Assembly (NCBI GenBank): GCA_012963775.1
Contig: DTVC01000064.1
Location: 1 to 39,037, forward strand
DNA from: Candidatus Pelagibacter sp.
Lineage (GTDB): Bacteria; Pseudomonadota; Alphaproteobacteria; Pelagibacterales; Pelagibacteraceae
Direction of reading: 5' to 3'
Length of the DNA stretch: 39,037 nt
Made by a program: the position numbers and the translations under genes. This document shows, piece by piece, positions 11,105 through 20,276 of the stretch. Each line of letters opens with the position of its first letter. The stretch's first letter is position 1. Under the pieces are notes generated by a model, which worked only from the letters and a program-made list of their open reading frames with translations, was not told where the DNA came from and did no database searches.

Positions 11105-12600
11105 TGAATTTTCCCATTTTATCATCATTAATTTTATTGCCAACAATTGGAGCGCTGTTTATTTTTTTTTCAAAAACTAATTCAAAAAAATATCAGAGTA
11201 GTAAGTATGTTGCTTTATTTGTCTCTTTTACAAATTTTTTTTTATCTTTATATCTTTGGTTTTTATTCGACTCCACAACCCATGAATTTCAATTTGTAGA
11301 GAATCGTGAATGGATTAAAGGTTTTGTAAACTATAAAGTTGGAGTAGATGGAATTTCTATTTTATTTATTATTTTAACAACTTTAATTTCTCCTTTATGT
11401 ATTGTTTCTGTAAATAGTACTGTCAAAAAAAGTCTAAAGAATTTTCTAATTGCAATATTATTAATGGAAACATTAATGATTGGAGTCTTTTGTGCACTAG
11501 ACTTATTTGTTTTCTATCTCTTCTTTGAAGGAGGATTAATTCCAATGTTTTTAATTATTGGAATTTGGGGTGGTGAGCGACGAGTTTATTCAGCTATTAA
11601 ATTCTTTCTTTATACTTTACTTGGTTCAGTACTAATGTTGATCGCAATTATCTCAATATATTGGATAACTGGTACAACTGATGTTATTGAATTATACGAA
11701 ATAGGTATAGATATAAAGTACCAGAATTTACTTTGGTTAGCATTCTTTAGTTCTTTTGCAGTTAAAACACCAATGTGGCCCTTTCATACTTGGCTACCTG
11801 ATGCTCATGTAGAAGCTCCTACTGCTGGATCTGTTTTGCTTGCTGCTATTTTACTTAAGATGGGCGGTTATGCTTTCATCCGGTTTTCCTTAGGCTTATT
11901 TCCAATTGCTTCTGATTATTTTGTTCCATTAATCTATTTTTTGAGTCTAGTTGCGATTGTCTATACTTCTTTAGTTGCATTGATGCAGGAAGATATGAAA
12001 AAATTAATTGCCTATTCATCAGTAGCTCATATGGGTTTTGTTACTTTGGGCATTTTTACAATTACTCAACAAGGTATCGAAGGTAGTATATTTCAAATGA
12101 TAAGCCATGGATTAGTTTCGGCTGCACTATTTTTATGTGTTGGAGTTGTTTATGAGAGAATGCATACAAGGTTAATAAATAGATATGGAGGTATCGTATC
12201 TATAATGCCAAAATATTCCCTATTATTTATGATTTTTATTTTGGGCTCCATTGGATTGCCAGGAACAAGCGGTTTTGTAGGTGAATTTTTGATATTAATG
12301 GGAACATTTAAGAAAAGTTTTTTAGTAGCTACGATAGCTAGTCTAGGAGTTGTACTTGTAGCTGCATATATGCTTTGGTTATATCGTAGAATAATATTTG
12401 GTGAATTAATCCATAAAGATTTAAAAAAAATGCTAGATTTAAATAAATCAGAAATCTTTATTTTATGGAGTCTAGCAATTCCAATTTTATTTTTTGGTTT
12501 TTATCCAGAACCTTTAATTAATACTATTGAAATTTCCGTTAATAATTTAATTGAAATGTATAATTCAAATTTACAAATTAATTTAGCAGAAAATAATTAA
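11104..12600 (+). CDS. nuoM: NADH-quinone oxidoreductase subunit M
   Basis: Antiporter-like proton-pumping subunit (ND4 homologue) of the complex I membrane arm, with about 14 predicted helices. Diagnostic motifs are LFFEGGLIPMFLIIGIWGG, with the conserved Glu, and FAVKTPMWPFHTWLPDAHVEAP, with the channel Lys. LKMGGYAFIRF and SSVAHMGFVTLGIF follow. The 498-residue length is normal. It is joined to nuoL and to nuoN by one-base stop/start overlaps (TAATG). Confidence 0.97.
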   Translation: MNFPILSSLILLPTIGALFIFFSKTNSKKYQSSKYVALFVSFTNFFLSLYLWFLFDSTTHEFQFVENREWIKGFVNYKVGVDGISILFIILTTLISPLCIVSVNSTVKKSLKNFLIAILLMETLMIGVFCALDLFVFYLFFEGGLIPMFLIIGIWGGERRVYSAIKFFLYTLLGSVLMLIAIISIYWITGTTDVIELYEIGIDIKYQNLLWLAFFSSFAVKTPMWPFHTWLPDAHVEAPTAGSVLLAAILLKMGGYAFIRFSLGLFPIASDYFVPLIYFLSLVAIVYTSLVALMQEDMKKLIAYSSVAHMGFVTLGIFTITQQGIEGSIFQMISHGLVSAALFLCVGVVYERMHTRLINRYGGIVSIMPKYSLLFMIFILGSIGLPGTSGFVGEFLILMGTFKKSFLVATIASLGVVLVAAYMLWLYRRIIFGELIHKDLKKMLDLNKSEIFILWSLAIPILFFGFYPEPLINTIEISVNNLIEMYNSNLQINLAENN

Positions 12601-14015
12601 TGACTAATTTAAATTTAATTTTCCCAGAAATATTTATTTCACTTGCTATAATGTTTTTATTAATTGTAGGTGTTTTTAAAAAAAATAGTTCAAATTTAAT
12701 TTATAATTTAACAATTATATCTTTGCTTATTGCTTTGGCACTAATTTTTAATTATCCAATTGAAACTGAACTTAGCTTATTTAATGAAAGTTATAAAATT
12801 GATTACTTATCAACTTTTATGAAAATATTAACTTTAGTATCGGGTATTTTTGTTATGTTAACCTCATCAAAATACGTACAAATTACTAAAATCTTAAAAA
12901 TTGAATATCCAGTTTTACTATTAAGCTCGATATTAGGAATGATGGTTATGATCAGTTCAAATGATCTAATTGTATTTTATATGGGCCTGGAATTACAATC
13001 TTTATCTTTGTATGTTTTGGCTTCGTTTAATACAAAAAATTTATTGTCATCTGAATCTGGAGTTAAATATTTTGTTTTAAGTGCATTATCTTCAGGACTT
13101 CTTTTATATGGATGTTCATTAATATATGGTTTTTCAAATTCTACTAATTTTATTTTGATAGCTGAAAATTTAAATTCAAGTAACTATGGCCTAACTTTTG
13201 GAATTGTTTTTATATTAGTTGGATTAGCTTTTAAAATTTCTGCTGTTCCTTTCCATATGTGGGCACCTGATGTTTATCAAGGTTCACCTACATCAGTAAC
13301 TATATTTTTTGCAGTATTACCAAAAATAGCTGCATTAACTGTCTTCATAAGATTTTTATATATCCCATTTATTAACTTGATAGATCAATGGCAGATGATA
13401 ATTGTATTTTTATCTATTGCATCTATGTTATTTGGTGCAATTGCAGCAATTGGACAAAAAAATTTAAAAAGACTAATTGCATATAGTTCAATTGGACATA
13501 TGGGTTATGCTTTAGCAGGCTTATCCGTTGGTAGTAATGAAGGGATACAAAGTGCTATTGCATATATCTCAATATATTTAATCATGAATTTAGCATTTTT
13601 TAGTTGTTTATTCATGATTAGAAAAAGTGAAAATTATTTTGAAAATATAGAAGATCTTACAGGTTTGTCAAAAAATCATCCAATTTTATCAATCTCTTTA
13701 TTGATTGTTCTTTTTTCTTTAGCTGGAATTCCACCCTTAGCAGGATTTTTTGCAAAATTTTATATTTTTATGGCTGTAATTGAACAATCAATGTATTTTT
13801 TAGCTGTTATTGGATTGTTATCAACAGTAATTGCAGCATATTATTATTTAAGAATAATCAAAATTATTTATTTTGATCCAGAAAAAGAAAAATATGACAC
13901 TGATCATCATTTAGGTCTTAAAGTTTCGTTAGCTATATCAACGATATTTATTCTTTTTTATTTCATTTATCCAAGTGGTCTAACTGAAATAATTTCTAAG
14001 ATAAATATTATTTAA
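12600..14015 (+). CDS. nuoN: NADH-quinone oxidoreductase subunit N
   Basis: Third antiporter-like subunit (ND2 homologue) of complex I and the last gene of the nuo operon proper. The 471-residue polytopic protein has VFYMGLELQSLSLYVLASF, with the conserved Glu, and KISAVPFHMWAPDVYQGSPT, with the channel Lys. KRLIAYSSIGHMGYALAGL follows, and SLAGIPPLAGFFAKFY lies near the C-terminus. Its stop shares one base with the birA start, so the operon reads on into cofactor genes. Confidence 0.97.
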   Translation: MTNLNLIFPEIFISLAIMFLLIVGVFKKNSSNLIYNLTIISLLIALALIFNYPIETELSLFNESYKIDYLSTFMKILTLVSGIFVMLTSSKYVQITKILKIEYPVLLLSSILGMMVMISSNDLIVFYMGLELQSLSLYVLASFNTKNLLSSESGVKYFVLSALSSGLLLYGCSLIYGFSNSTNFILIAENLNSSNYGLTFGIVFILVGLAFKISAVPFHMWAPDVYQGSPTSVTIFFAVLPKIAALTVFIRFLYIPFINLIDQWQMIIVFLSIASMLFGAIAAIGQKNLKRLIAYSSIGHMGYALAGLSVGSNEGIQSAIAYISIYLIMNLAFFSCLFMIRKSENYFENIEDLTGLSKNHPILSISLLIVLFSLAGIPPLAGFFAKFYIFMAVIEQSMYFLAVIGLLSTVIAAYYYLRIIKIIYFDPEKEKYDTDHHLGLKVSLAISTIFILFYFIYPSGLTEIISKINII

Positions 14016-14542
14016 TGAAGTTAAAAAAATTTTTTTATAAAAAAATAAACAGTACTAATGATATGGCAATACAAAAAATTAAAAATGGATTTAGCCGAGG
14101 ATTAGTATTTGCTGTGGAACAAAAAAAAGGTAAAGGTCAATATGGAAAAAAATGGATTTCACTAAAAGGAAATTTATTTTTATCAGTTTTTGTCGAGATC
14201 AATAAACAGATATCACTCAAAAAAATTACTTATCTTAATTGTCAAATAATTAAAAAAATTTTATCGAAATTATTTAAAATTAAATTATCAATAAAACTTC
14301 CTAATGATTTACTACTAAATAAGAAAAAAGTTTGCGGAATATTACAAGAAACTATAATTAATAATGATAAAAAATTTATCATTATAGGTATAGGAATTAA
14401 TTTAATAAAAAACCCAATAATTAAAAATTATCCAACTACTAATTTATTAGAAGAAACGGGGCTTAAAATTACTAGGTTTAAATTATTAAATGTAATAAAA
14501 AAGGATTTTGAAAAAAATTTAAAAAAATTTTCATTAAAATGA
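14015..14542 (+). CDS. birA: Biotin--[acetyl-CoA-carboxylase] ligase, minimal form
   Basis: It attaches biotin to the lysine of biotin carboxyl carrier protein by way of biotinyl-AMP. The catalytic domain is visible: INSTNDMA (11-18), the biotinyl-AMP loop GKGQYGKKW (39-47, GRGRxGRxW in most members), KLPNDLLLNKKKVCGILQE (94-112, usually KWPND) and IIGIGINL (123-130). It has only 175 residues: no N-terminal DNA-binding domain, so it cannot be a BirA-type repressor, and little or none of the small C-terminal SH3-like domain. It sits directly after nuoN, as in many alphaproteobacteria. It is probably functional, since the motifs and frame are intact. Confidence 0.88.
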   Translation: MKLKKFFYKKINSTNDMAIQKIKNGFSRGLVFAVEQKKGKGQYGKKWISLKGNLFLSVFVEINKQISLKKITYLNCQIIKKILSKLFKIKLSIKLPNDLLLNKKKVCGILQETIINNDKKFIIIGIGINLIKNPIIKNYPTTNLLEETGLKITRFKLLNVIKKDFEKNLKKFSLK

Positions 14543-14563
14543 TGAATTTATTAATAAGATAAA

Positions 14564-15316
14564 ATGTATTTAATAGGCGATATAGGCAACACCGAAGTAA
14601 AAATATGTGCTTTTAATAGGAATAAAAAATTATTAAAAAAAATAATTTTAAAATCTAATTTAATCACTAATAAATATTTATATAAACATCTAATTTTTTT
14701 AAAATCAAAAAAATATAAATTACACCATGCAATTTTTTGTAGTGTTGTTCCAAAATATTATAATAAAATTAAATTTTTTATTAAAAAAAAATTAAATATA
14801 AATTGTACTGAACTTAAAGAACTTAAACTTGATAAACTTATTAAAATAAAAGTTAATAGAAAACAGATCGGATCTGACCGTCTTTCAAATGCAATAAGTG
14901 TAATTGATAACAAAAATAATTATGTCATAGTTGATTTTGGTACGGCTACAACTTTTGATGTTGTTGTAAAAAATAATTATTTAGGAGGTATCATTGCCCC
15001 TGGTGTAAATCTCTCTTTAAATACTTTAATTTCAAAGGCTTCATTAATTCCATCTTTAGCTTTAACGAGTGTTAATAATATATTAGGAAAAAATACTAAA
15101 TCTGCTGTAAAATCGGGTTTTTATTGGGGCTACGCTGGTTTAATTGACAACATAATTAAAAAAATTATTGATCAAACTAATAATAAATATAAAATTATTT
15201 TTACTGGTGGTCTTTCTCATCTTTTCAAAAAAACTATAGATGTTAAGGTTAAGATTGATCGAGATTTAACAATTAAAGGTCTTTTAAAGGTTATCCATTT
15301 ATTAAAGCAAAAATGA
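14564..15316 (+). CDS. coaX: Type III pantothenate kinase
   Basis: It phosphorylates pantothenate in the first step of coenzyme A synthesis. It belongs to the ASKHA (acetate kinase/actin-like) family; CoaX enzymes are typically insensitive to feedback by CoA and use a monovalent cation. Motifs are the N-terminal phosphate loop DIGNTEVK (6-13), the substrate motif GSDRLSNAI (about 102-110), DFGTATTFDVV (about 124-134), GGIIAPGVNLS and TGGLS near the C-terminus. The 250-residue length is normal. It lies between birA and rnj, the common alphaproteobacterial arrangement, and overlaps rnj by 4 bases. Confidence 0.93.
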   Translation: MYLIGDIGNTEVKICAFNRNKKLLKKIILKSNLITNKYLYKHLIFLKSKKYKLHHAIFCSVVPKYYNKIKFFIKKKLNINCTELKELKLDKLIKIKVNRKQIGSDRLSNAISVIDNKNNYVIVDFGTATTFDVVVKNNYLGGIIAPGVNLSLNTLISKASLIPSLALTSVNNILGKNTKSAVKSGFYWGYAGLIDNIIKKIIDQTNNKYKIIFTGGLSHLFKKTIDVKVKIDRDLTIKGLLKVIHLLKQK

Positions 15317-16971
15317 AAGAAGAATTATTATTTTGTCCTCTGGGGGGATCGGGTGAAATTGGCATGAACATGAATTTATATGCCTATGGTAAACCAGATG
15401 ATCAAAAATGGATAATAGTTGATGTTGGAGTTACATTTGCAGATGATAGTTTGCCAGGAATTGATTTAATTTATCCGGATCCTGGATTTATAATTGATAA
15501 AAAAGATAAATTACTTGGCATTATCTTAACCCATGCACATGAAGATCATATAGGCGCTATTGCTTATGTATGGCCAAAATTAAAATGTAAAATTTATGCA
15601 ACACCATTTACAGCTACTTTAATTACACAAAAATTTAAAGAAAAAAAAATTGATATAATTCCTTATTTAACAATCGTTAGTTTAAATGGAACTGTAAATC
15701 TTGATCCATTTAAAATTGAATTTGTAACTCTCACTCATTCAATTCTTGAACCTAATGGTCTTAAAATAGAAACACCAGTGGGAAATATTTTTCATACAGG
15801 AGATTGGAAATGTGATCCAAATCCACTTATTGGTGAAAAAGTTAATTCAGATCAACTCAAGGAAATTGGTAATAATGGAGTTCTTGCCATGATATGTGAC
15901 TCTACAAACGTGTTTAGCAAAGGTAGAGCTGGATCTGAATCAGATGTTAGAAAAAGCATGTTAAATATTATTTCAAGACTTAATAAAAGAATTCTCGTAA
16001 CTTCATTTGCATCAAACGTAGCAAGAATGGAAACTGTTTTTTATTGCGCTAAAAAAACTGAAAGGCTGATATCTTTAGTTGGAAGATCGATGCATAGAAT
16101 TTATAATGCTGCTAAACAATGTGGATATTTACAAAATGTTATTGAACCAATTGATCCAAGAAAAGCAAAAAAAATTTCTAGAGACAAAATCATATATTTG
16201 TGTACTGGCAGTCAAGGCGAGCCTATGGGCGCTTTAAATAGGATTTCAAATTATATGCACCCAGATGTTTTTATTGAAAAAGGAGATGCCGTAATATTTT
16301 CTTCTAAAATCATTCCAGGCAATGTTCGTAAACATTATAATCTTCATAACAAATTATTAAAAGACGGTATTGAGGTTATTTCTGAAGAAACTGAATTTGT
16401 TCATGTATCAGGCCATCCTAATCGAGAAGATTTAAAAGATATGTACAATTGGATTAAGCCAAAATCTGTTATCCCCGTTCATGGTGAACATAGACATATG
16501 AAAGAACAAATCAATTTTGCTAAGGAAATGCAAGTTCCTTTTCCTGTTCAAGTAGAGAATGGAGATATTGTAAAATTATACCCAGGCGAAAAACCTCATG
16601 TTTACGATAAAGCTCCAAGTGGCAGATTATGTGTTGATGGGAATATTTCAATTGAAGAAGATTCTTCTTTTATTAAGGAAAGAAAAAACCTAGCAAATAA
16701 CGGTTTTATAGCAGTTACTATAATTATTTCACCAAAAGGAAGCATACATGATAAACCCTTATTAACTATTAAAGGACTCCCTGTTTTTGAAAAAGATGAT
16801 TTCAAATACGGACTTGAAGAAGAAATTAAAAAAACAACTAAAGCGTTTTCATTAAAAAATATTAAACAAGAAGAAAATCTTATCGAAGCTCTTAAGAACG
16901 TATGTAAGAAATATTCTAAAGAAAAAACTGGAAAAAAACCTGTAACTAATATTAATATAATGAGAATTTAA
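15313..16971 (+). CDS. rnj: Ribonuclease J
   Basis: Metallo-beta-lactamase/beta-CASP ribonuclease with 5'-3' exonuclease and endonuclease activity in RNA processing and turnover. The zinc motif HAHEDH (74-79) is present. The other metal-ligand and beta-CASP motifs follow: HTGDWKCDP, CDSTNVFSKGRAGSE, ASNVARMETV, CTGSQGEPMGAL and HVSGHPNREDL, then PVHGEHRHM near residue 395. The 552-residue length and C-terminal domain match alphaproteobacterial RNase J. It overlaps coaX by four bases (ATGA) and ends the first long unit. A palindrome followed by a T-run lies at its stop codon. Confidence 0.95.
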   Translation: MKEELLFCPLGGSGEIGMNMNLYAYGKPDDQKWIIVDVGVTFADDSLPGIDLIYPDPGFIIDKKDKLLGIILTHAHEDHIGAIAYVWPKLKCKIYATPFTATLITQKFKEKKIDIIPYLTIVSLNGTVNLDPFKIEFVTLTHSILEPNGLKIETPVGNIFHTGDWKCDPNPLIGEKVNSDQLKEIGNNGVLAMICDSTNVFSKGRAGSESDVRKSMLNIISRLNKRILVTSFASNVARMETVFYCAKKTERLISLVGRSMHRIYNAAKQCGYLQNVIEPIDPRKAKKISRDKIIYLCTGSQGEPMGALNRISNYMHPDVFIEKGDAVIFSSKIIPGNVRKHYNLHNKLLKDGIEVISEETEFVHVSGHPNREDLKDMYNWIKPKSVIPVHGEHRHMKEQINFAKEMQVPFPVQVENGDIVKLYPGEKPHVYDKAPSGRLCVDGNISIEEDSSFIKERKNLANNGFIAVTIIISPKGSIHDKPLLTIKGLPVFEKDDFKYGLEEEIKKTTKAFSLKNIKQEENLIEALKNVCKKYSKEKTGKKPVTNINIMRI

Positions 16972-16989
16972 TTACATGTAATTTTTTTT
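16970..16989 (+). terminator. Weak hairpin plus T-run after rnj
   Basis: The rnj stop codon runs into a perfect 14-base palindrome (AATTACATGTAATT, 16970-16983), followed directly by six more T residues. It could fold into a 5-bp stem with a CATG loop and then a U tract, the layout of an intrinsic terminator. The stem contains only A-T pairs and is weak, so partial termination or chance are both possible in DNA this AT-rich. It sits at one of the few gaps over 50 bases, between rnj and proS. Confidence 0.3.
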
Positions 16990-17008
16990 AGTTTATATAT
17001 ATTGATGA

Positions 17009-17014
17009 TATAAT
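17009..17014 (+). promoter_or_regulatory. Possible -10 box for proS
   Basis: A perfect TATAAT hexamer lies 22 bases before the proS ATG in the 65-base rnj-proS gap. No good -35 hexamer is visible 16-18 bases upstream, where the sequence is a T-rich run. In this base composition a TATAAT can occur by chance. I list it because it follows a possible terminator and begins the next gene cluster. Confidence 0.3.
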
Positions 17015-17036
17015 AATTATTTTATTTTAATATTTA

Positions 17037-18368
17037 ATGTACTTTTCAAAATCATTTATTCCTATTCTAAAAAACAACCCTACTGAAGCAAAAATAAAGT
17101 CTCATCAATTAATGCTTAGAGTTGGAATGATCAAACAATCTTCAGCAGGCATCTATTCTTGGTTGCCTTTAGGTTTTAAAGTTATGAAAAAAATTGAAAA
17201 AATTGTCAGAGAAGAACAAGATAAAATTGGTACACAAGAAATATTAATGCCAACTATACAATCTAGTGAAATTTGGAAAGAGAGTGGCAGATATGAAGAT
17301 TATGGGGATGAAATGTTGAGAATTAAAGATCGCAAAAATAGAGAAATGTTATATGGGCCGACAAATGAAGAATTAATTACTGATATTTTTAGAACAAGCA
17401 TTAAATCATACAAATCTTTGCCTCAACTTTTATATCATATTCAATGGAAGTTTAGAGACGAACTTAGACCTAGATTTGGAATAATGCGATGTAGAGAATT
17501 TTATATGAAAGATGCTTACTCATTCGATATAAATGATGAAGAAGCTTCTTTTTCTTATAATAAATTTTTTCTTTCATATTTAAAAACTTTTAAAAAATTA
17601 GATTTGTCAGCAATTCCTATGGCTGCTGATACAGGACTGATTGGAGGGAATCTTTCTCATGAATTTATTATTTTAGCAGATACAGGAGAAAGTAAAATAT
17701 TTACAGATAAAAGAATTTTTGATGTTAACAATGAGGATGCTAAAATTGAAAAAAAATCATTAACAGATTTAAGAAAAAAATATGAAGCATTTTATGCTGT
17801 AACTGATGAAAAATATAATCAAAATGAATTTGAGAAAAATGTTTCTGAAGAATATAGATTAAAAACAAAAGGTATTGAAGTAGGGCATATTTTTTATTTT
17901 GGAGACAAATATTCAAAATCAATGAACGCTGCTGTTGATTTTAAAGGGAAAAAAGAGTTTGTAAAAATGGGTTCTTACGGTATTGGAGTATCAAGACTAG
18001 TAGGAGCAATAATCGAGGCAAAATACGATGACAAACAAGAAATCATGAAATGGCCATTAGCAGTAGCGCCATATGATTGTGCTATTCTTCCACTAATCAA
18101 CAAAAATGATAATACTAATTTAGAAAAGGCCGACAAAATATTTGAATATTTTAAAAACATACAGATAGATACTATTATTGATGATACAAGCGAAAATTTT
18201 TCTGCAAAAATAAAAAAATTTAATTTAATAGGAATACCTTACCAAATTATGATTGGAAAAAAAGCAAAAGGCGATCTTTTTGAATTTAAAGAAATAGGAA
18301 AAGATTCCAAAAATTTAACAATAAAACAAATTTCAGATATTATTATCAATAAGAAAAAAATAAATTGA
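17037..18368 (+). CDS. proS: Prolyl-tRNA synthetase, short alphaproteobacterial type
   Basis: Class II aminoacyl-tRNA synthetase that charges tRNA-Pro. The N-terminus MYFSKSFIPILKNNPTEAK, HQLMLRVGMIKQSSAGIYSWLP, the motif 2 region QWKFRDELRPRFGIMRCREF (about 137-156) and motif 3 GSYGIGVSRLVGA (about 310-322) are clear, with an anticodon-binding domain at the C-terminus. At 443 residues it lacks the roughly 180-residue editing insertion found between motifs 2 and 3 in the E. coli type. That is a known property of alphaproteobacterial ProRS and not damage. Its stop overlaps the TTG start of lolC. Confidence 0.96.
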   Translation: MYFSKSFIPILKNNPTEAKIKSHQLMLRVGMIKQSSAGIYSWLPLGFKVMKKIEKIVREEQDKIGTQEILMPTIQSSEIWKESGRYEDYGDEMLRIKDRKNREMLYGPTNEELITDIFRTSIKSYKSLPQLLYHIQWKFRDELRPRFGIMRCREFYMKDAYSFDINDEEASFSYNKFFLSYLKTFKKLDLSAIPMAADTGLIGGNLSHEFIILADTGESKIFTDKRIFDVNNEDAKIEKKSLTDLRKKYEAFYAVTDEKYNQNEFEKNVSEEYRLKTKGIEVGHIFYFGDKYSKSMNAAVDFKGKKEFVKMGSYGIGVSRLVGAIIEAKYDDKQEIMKWPLAVAPYDCAILPLINKNDNTNLEKADKIFEYFKNIQIDTIIDDTSENFSAKIKKFNLIGIPYQIMIGKKAKGDLFEFKEIGKDSKNLTIKQISDIIINKKKIN

Positions 18369-19594
18369 TTTCAAAATTAGAAAAAGAAGTAACCTTAAGA
18401 TATTTAAAAACCAGAAAAAAAGATGGCTTTTTAAATATAATATCAATTTTTTCATTTGTAGGAATCAGTTTAGGTGTAGCTGTTTTAATAATAGTTATGT
18501 CAGTTATGAATGGATTTCGCACAGAATTAGTTGAAAAAATTATTGGGTTCAATGCACATGCTGTTGTTAAACCTTATGATCAGCCTATAAATAAAGAAAA
18601 TCTTAAGAATAAAGAATTAAAAACTTTGTCTAATAAATTATTATTTAGCAACAGTAGTGAAGGTGTACTAATAAATAAAAATTACACCAAAGGCTTACAG
18701 TTAAGAGGTTATACAACAAATGGATTCGAAAAACTAGATATTGTAAAAAATCAAAATTTTTATGGGAATGGAAAATTAATTTCAAAACATATATCTATTG
18801 GAAAAGAATTAAGCATTAATTTTAATATAAATATTGGAGATAAAGTTTTAATTATGTCACCTTCTGGAGTTCAAACAATAGTAGGAAATTTACCTAAACA
18901 AGAAACTTATATTGTCGACTCTATTTTTGATAGTGGATTAGCTGATTTTGATCAAAATATAGCTTTTATAAATATAAAAGATTTAGAGAATTTATTTGAT
19001 TTAGATGAATCTGAAAGATTTTTAGAAATTTATCTAAAAGATCCAAAAAAAATTGATTTTGCCAAAAAAAAACTAAAAGAAATTTTTAATAAAGAATACA
19101 TTTATACTTGGTCTGATTTAAACAAATCTTTATTTTCTGCATTGAAAGTTGAAAGGAATGTAATGTTTATAATATTATCTTTAATAATTATTGTTGCTGC
19201 CTTTAATATTATTTCAGGATTAACAATTCTTGTAAAAAATAAAACAAAAGAAATAGCAATATTAAAATCTATAGGAGTTCAAAATAAATCTATCGCAAAA
19301 ATTTTTTTTATGGTTGGTTTTTTAATTGGTTCAACAGCGACTCTTTTTGGAATATTATTAGGAGTATTGTTTTCTACTTATATTGAAAATATTAGACAAT
19401 TGTTAAGCAATATTTTTAATATTAGTTTGTTTCCTGAAGAAATATATTTTTTAAGTAAAATGCCGTCAGAAATTAATGTATATTCAATTTTTTTAATAGC
19501 TATATGTTCAATAATAATAACCTCTATTGTTTCTATATATCCGGCAATTAAAGCTTCTAAATTAGATCCAGTAAAAGCACTAAAATATGAATAA
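18365..19594 (+). CDS. lolC: Lipoprotein-releasing ABC transporter permease
   Basis: Inner-membrane LolC/LolE-family permease that extracts lipoproteins for delivery to the outer membrane. The 409-residue protein has a first transmembrane helix at about 22-45 ending in VMNGFRTEL, a large periplasmic domain, and a C-terminal FtsX-type block of three helices (about 265-400) containing KNKTKEIAILKSIG. The start is TTG at 18365, overlapping the proS stop as TTGA. It restores the family N-terminus (SKLEKEVTLRYL), and no ATG is available nearby. There is one permease gene here, so it may act as a homodimer with LolD, as in many alphaproteobacteria. Confidence 0.93.
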   Translation: MISKLEKEVTLRYLKTRKKDGFLNIISIFSFVGISLGVAVLIIVMSVMNGFRTELVEKIIGFNAHAVVKPYDQPINKENLKNKELKTLSNKLLFSNSSEGVLINKNYTKGLQLRGYTTNGFEKLDIVKNQNFYGNGKLISKHISIGKELSINFNINIGDKVLIMSPSGVQTIVGNLPKQETYIVDSIFDSGLADFDQNIAFINIKDLENLFDLDESERFLEIYLKDPKKIDFAKKKLKEIFNKEYIYTWSDLNKSLFSALKVERNVMFIILSLIIIVAAFNIISGLTILVKNKTKEIAILKSIGVQNKSIAKIFFMVGFLIGSTATLFGILLGVLFSTYIENIRQLLSNIFNISLFPEEIYFLSKMPSEINVYSIFLIAICSIIITSIVSIYPAIKASKLDPVKALKYE

Positions 19595-20276
19595 CCTTAT
19601 TGTAATCAAAAATCTTGTTAAACAATACAACTCCCATAAAAAAATTAAGATTTTAAATAAAATTAATTTTTCATTCAAAAAAGGTAAAATTTATTCTTTA
19701 GTTGGTCCATCAGGTTCAGGCAAATCTACTTTGTTAAATTTATTATCACTTATAGATAGACCATCTTCTGGACATATAAAAATTGCTAATAAAAATATAA
19801 ATTTTTCAGACGCATCTATTAATGATGAATTAAGAGCTAATAAAATTGGAATTATTTATCAAGATAATAATCTCCTACCGGATTTTAATGCATTAGAAAA
19901 TGTCTACTTGGCTAGATTAGCTATTGATAACAATAAAAATAAAGCAATTGAAGATTCTAAAAAAATTATAAAAAATTTAAAGTTATATAAAAGATTAGAA
20001 CATTTTCCATCTGAACTGTCAGGGGGAGAGATACAAAGAATAGCTATTGCAAGAGCTTTAATAAATTCACCTGAGATAATTCTTGCCGATGAACCAACTG
20101 GAAGTTTAGATTATAAGAATGCAAAAGAAGTATTTAAAATTTTATTTAAATTAAAAAGAGCCAATAGATTGATAATTTTTGCAACTCACAATAGATATTT
20201 TGCTAATATGGCAGATTGTAAAATAGAATTAATTGGTGGTAAGATAAAAGCTTCCTATGCAAGAATCGCTAAATAA
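19587..20276 (+). CDS. lolD: Lipoprotein-releasing system ATP-binding protein
   Basis: ATPase that powers lipoprotein extraction with the preceding permease. All ABC motifs are present: Walker A GPSGSGKST (about 39-47), Q-loop YQDNNLLPDF, signature LSGGEIQRIAIARAL (about 142-156), Walker B IILADEPTGSLD (about 162-173) and H-loop FATHN. The 229-residue length is normal. It overlaps lolC by eight bases (ATGAATAA) and dnaE by 20 bases at the 3' end. Confidence 0.95.
   Translation: MNNLIVIKNLVKQYNSHKKIKILNKINFSFKKGKIYSLVGPSGSGKSTLLNLLSLIDRPSSGHIKIANKNINFSDASINDELRANKIGIIYQDNNLLPDFNALENVYLARLAIDNNKNKAIEDSKKIIKNLKLYKRLEHFPSELSGGEIQRIAIARALINSPEIILADEPTGSLDYKNAKEVFKILFKLKRANRLIIFATHNRYFANMADCKIELIGGKIKASYARIAK

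Noticed and set aside
17037..18368. proS as a truncated gene
   Set aside because: It is about 130 residues shorter than E. coli ProRS, but the missing part is the editing insertion, which alphaproteobacterial ProRS normally lacks; all catalytic motifs are intact.
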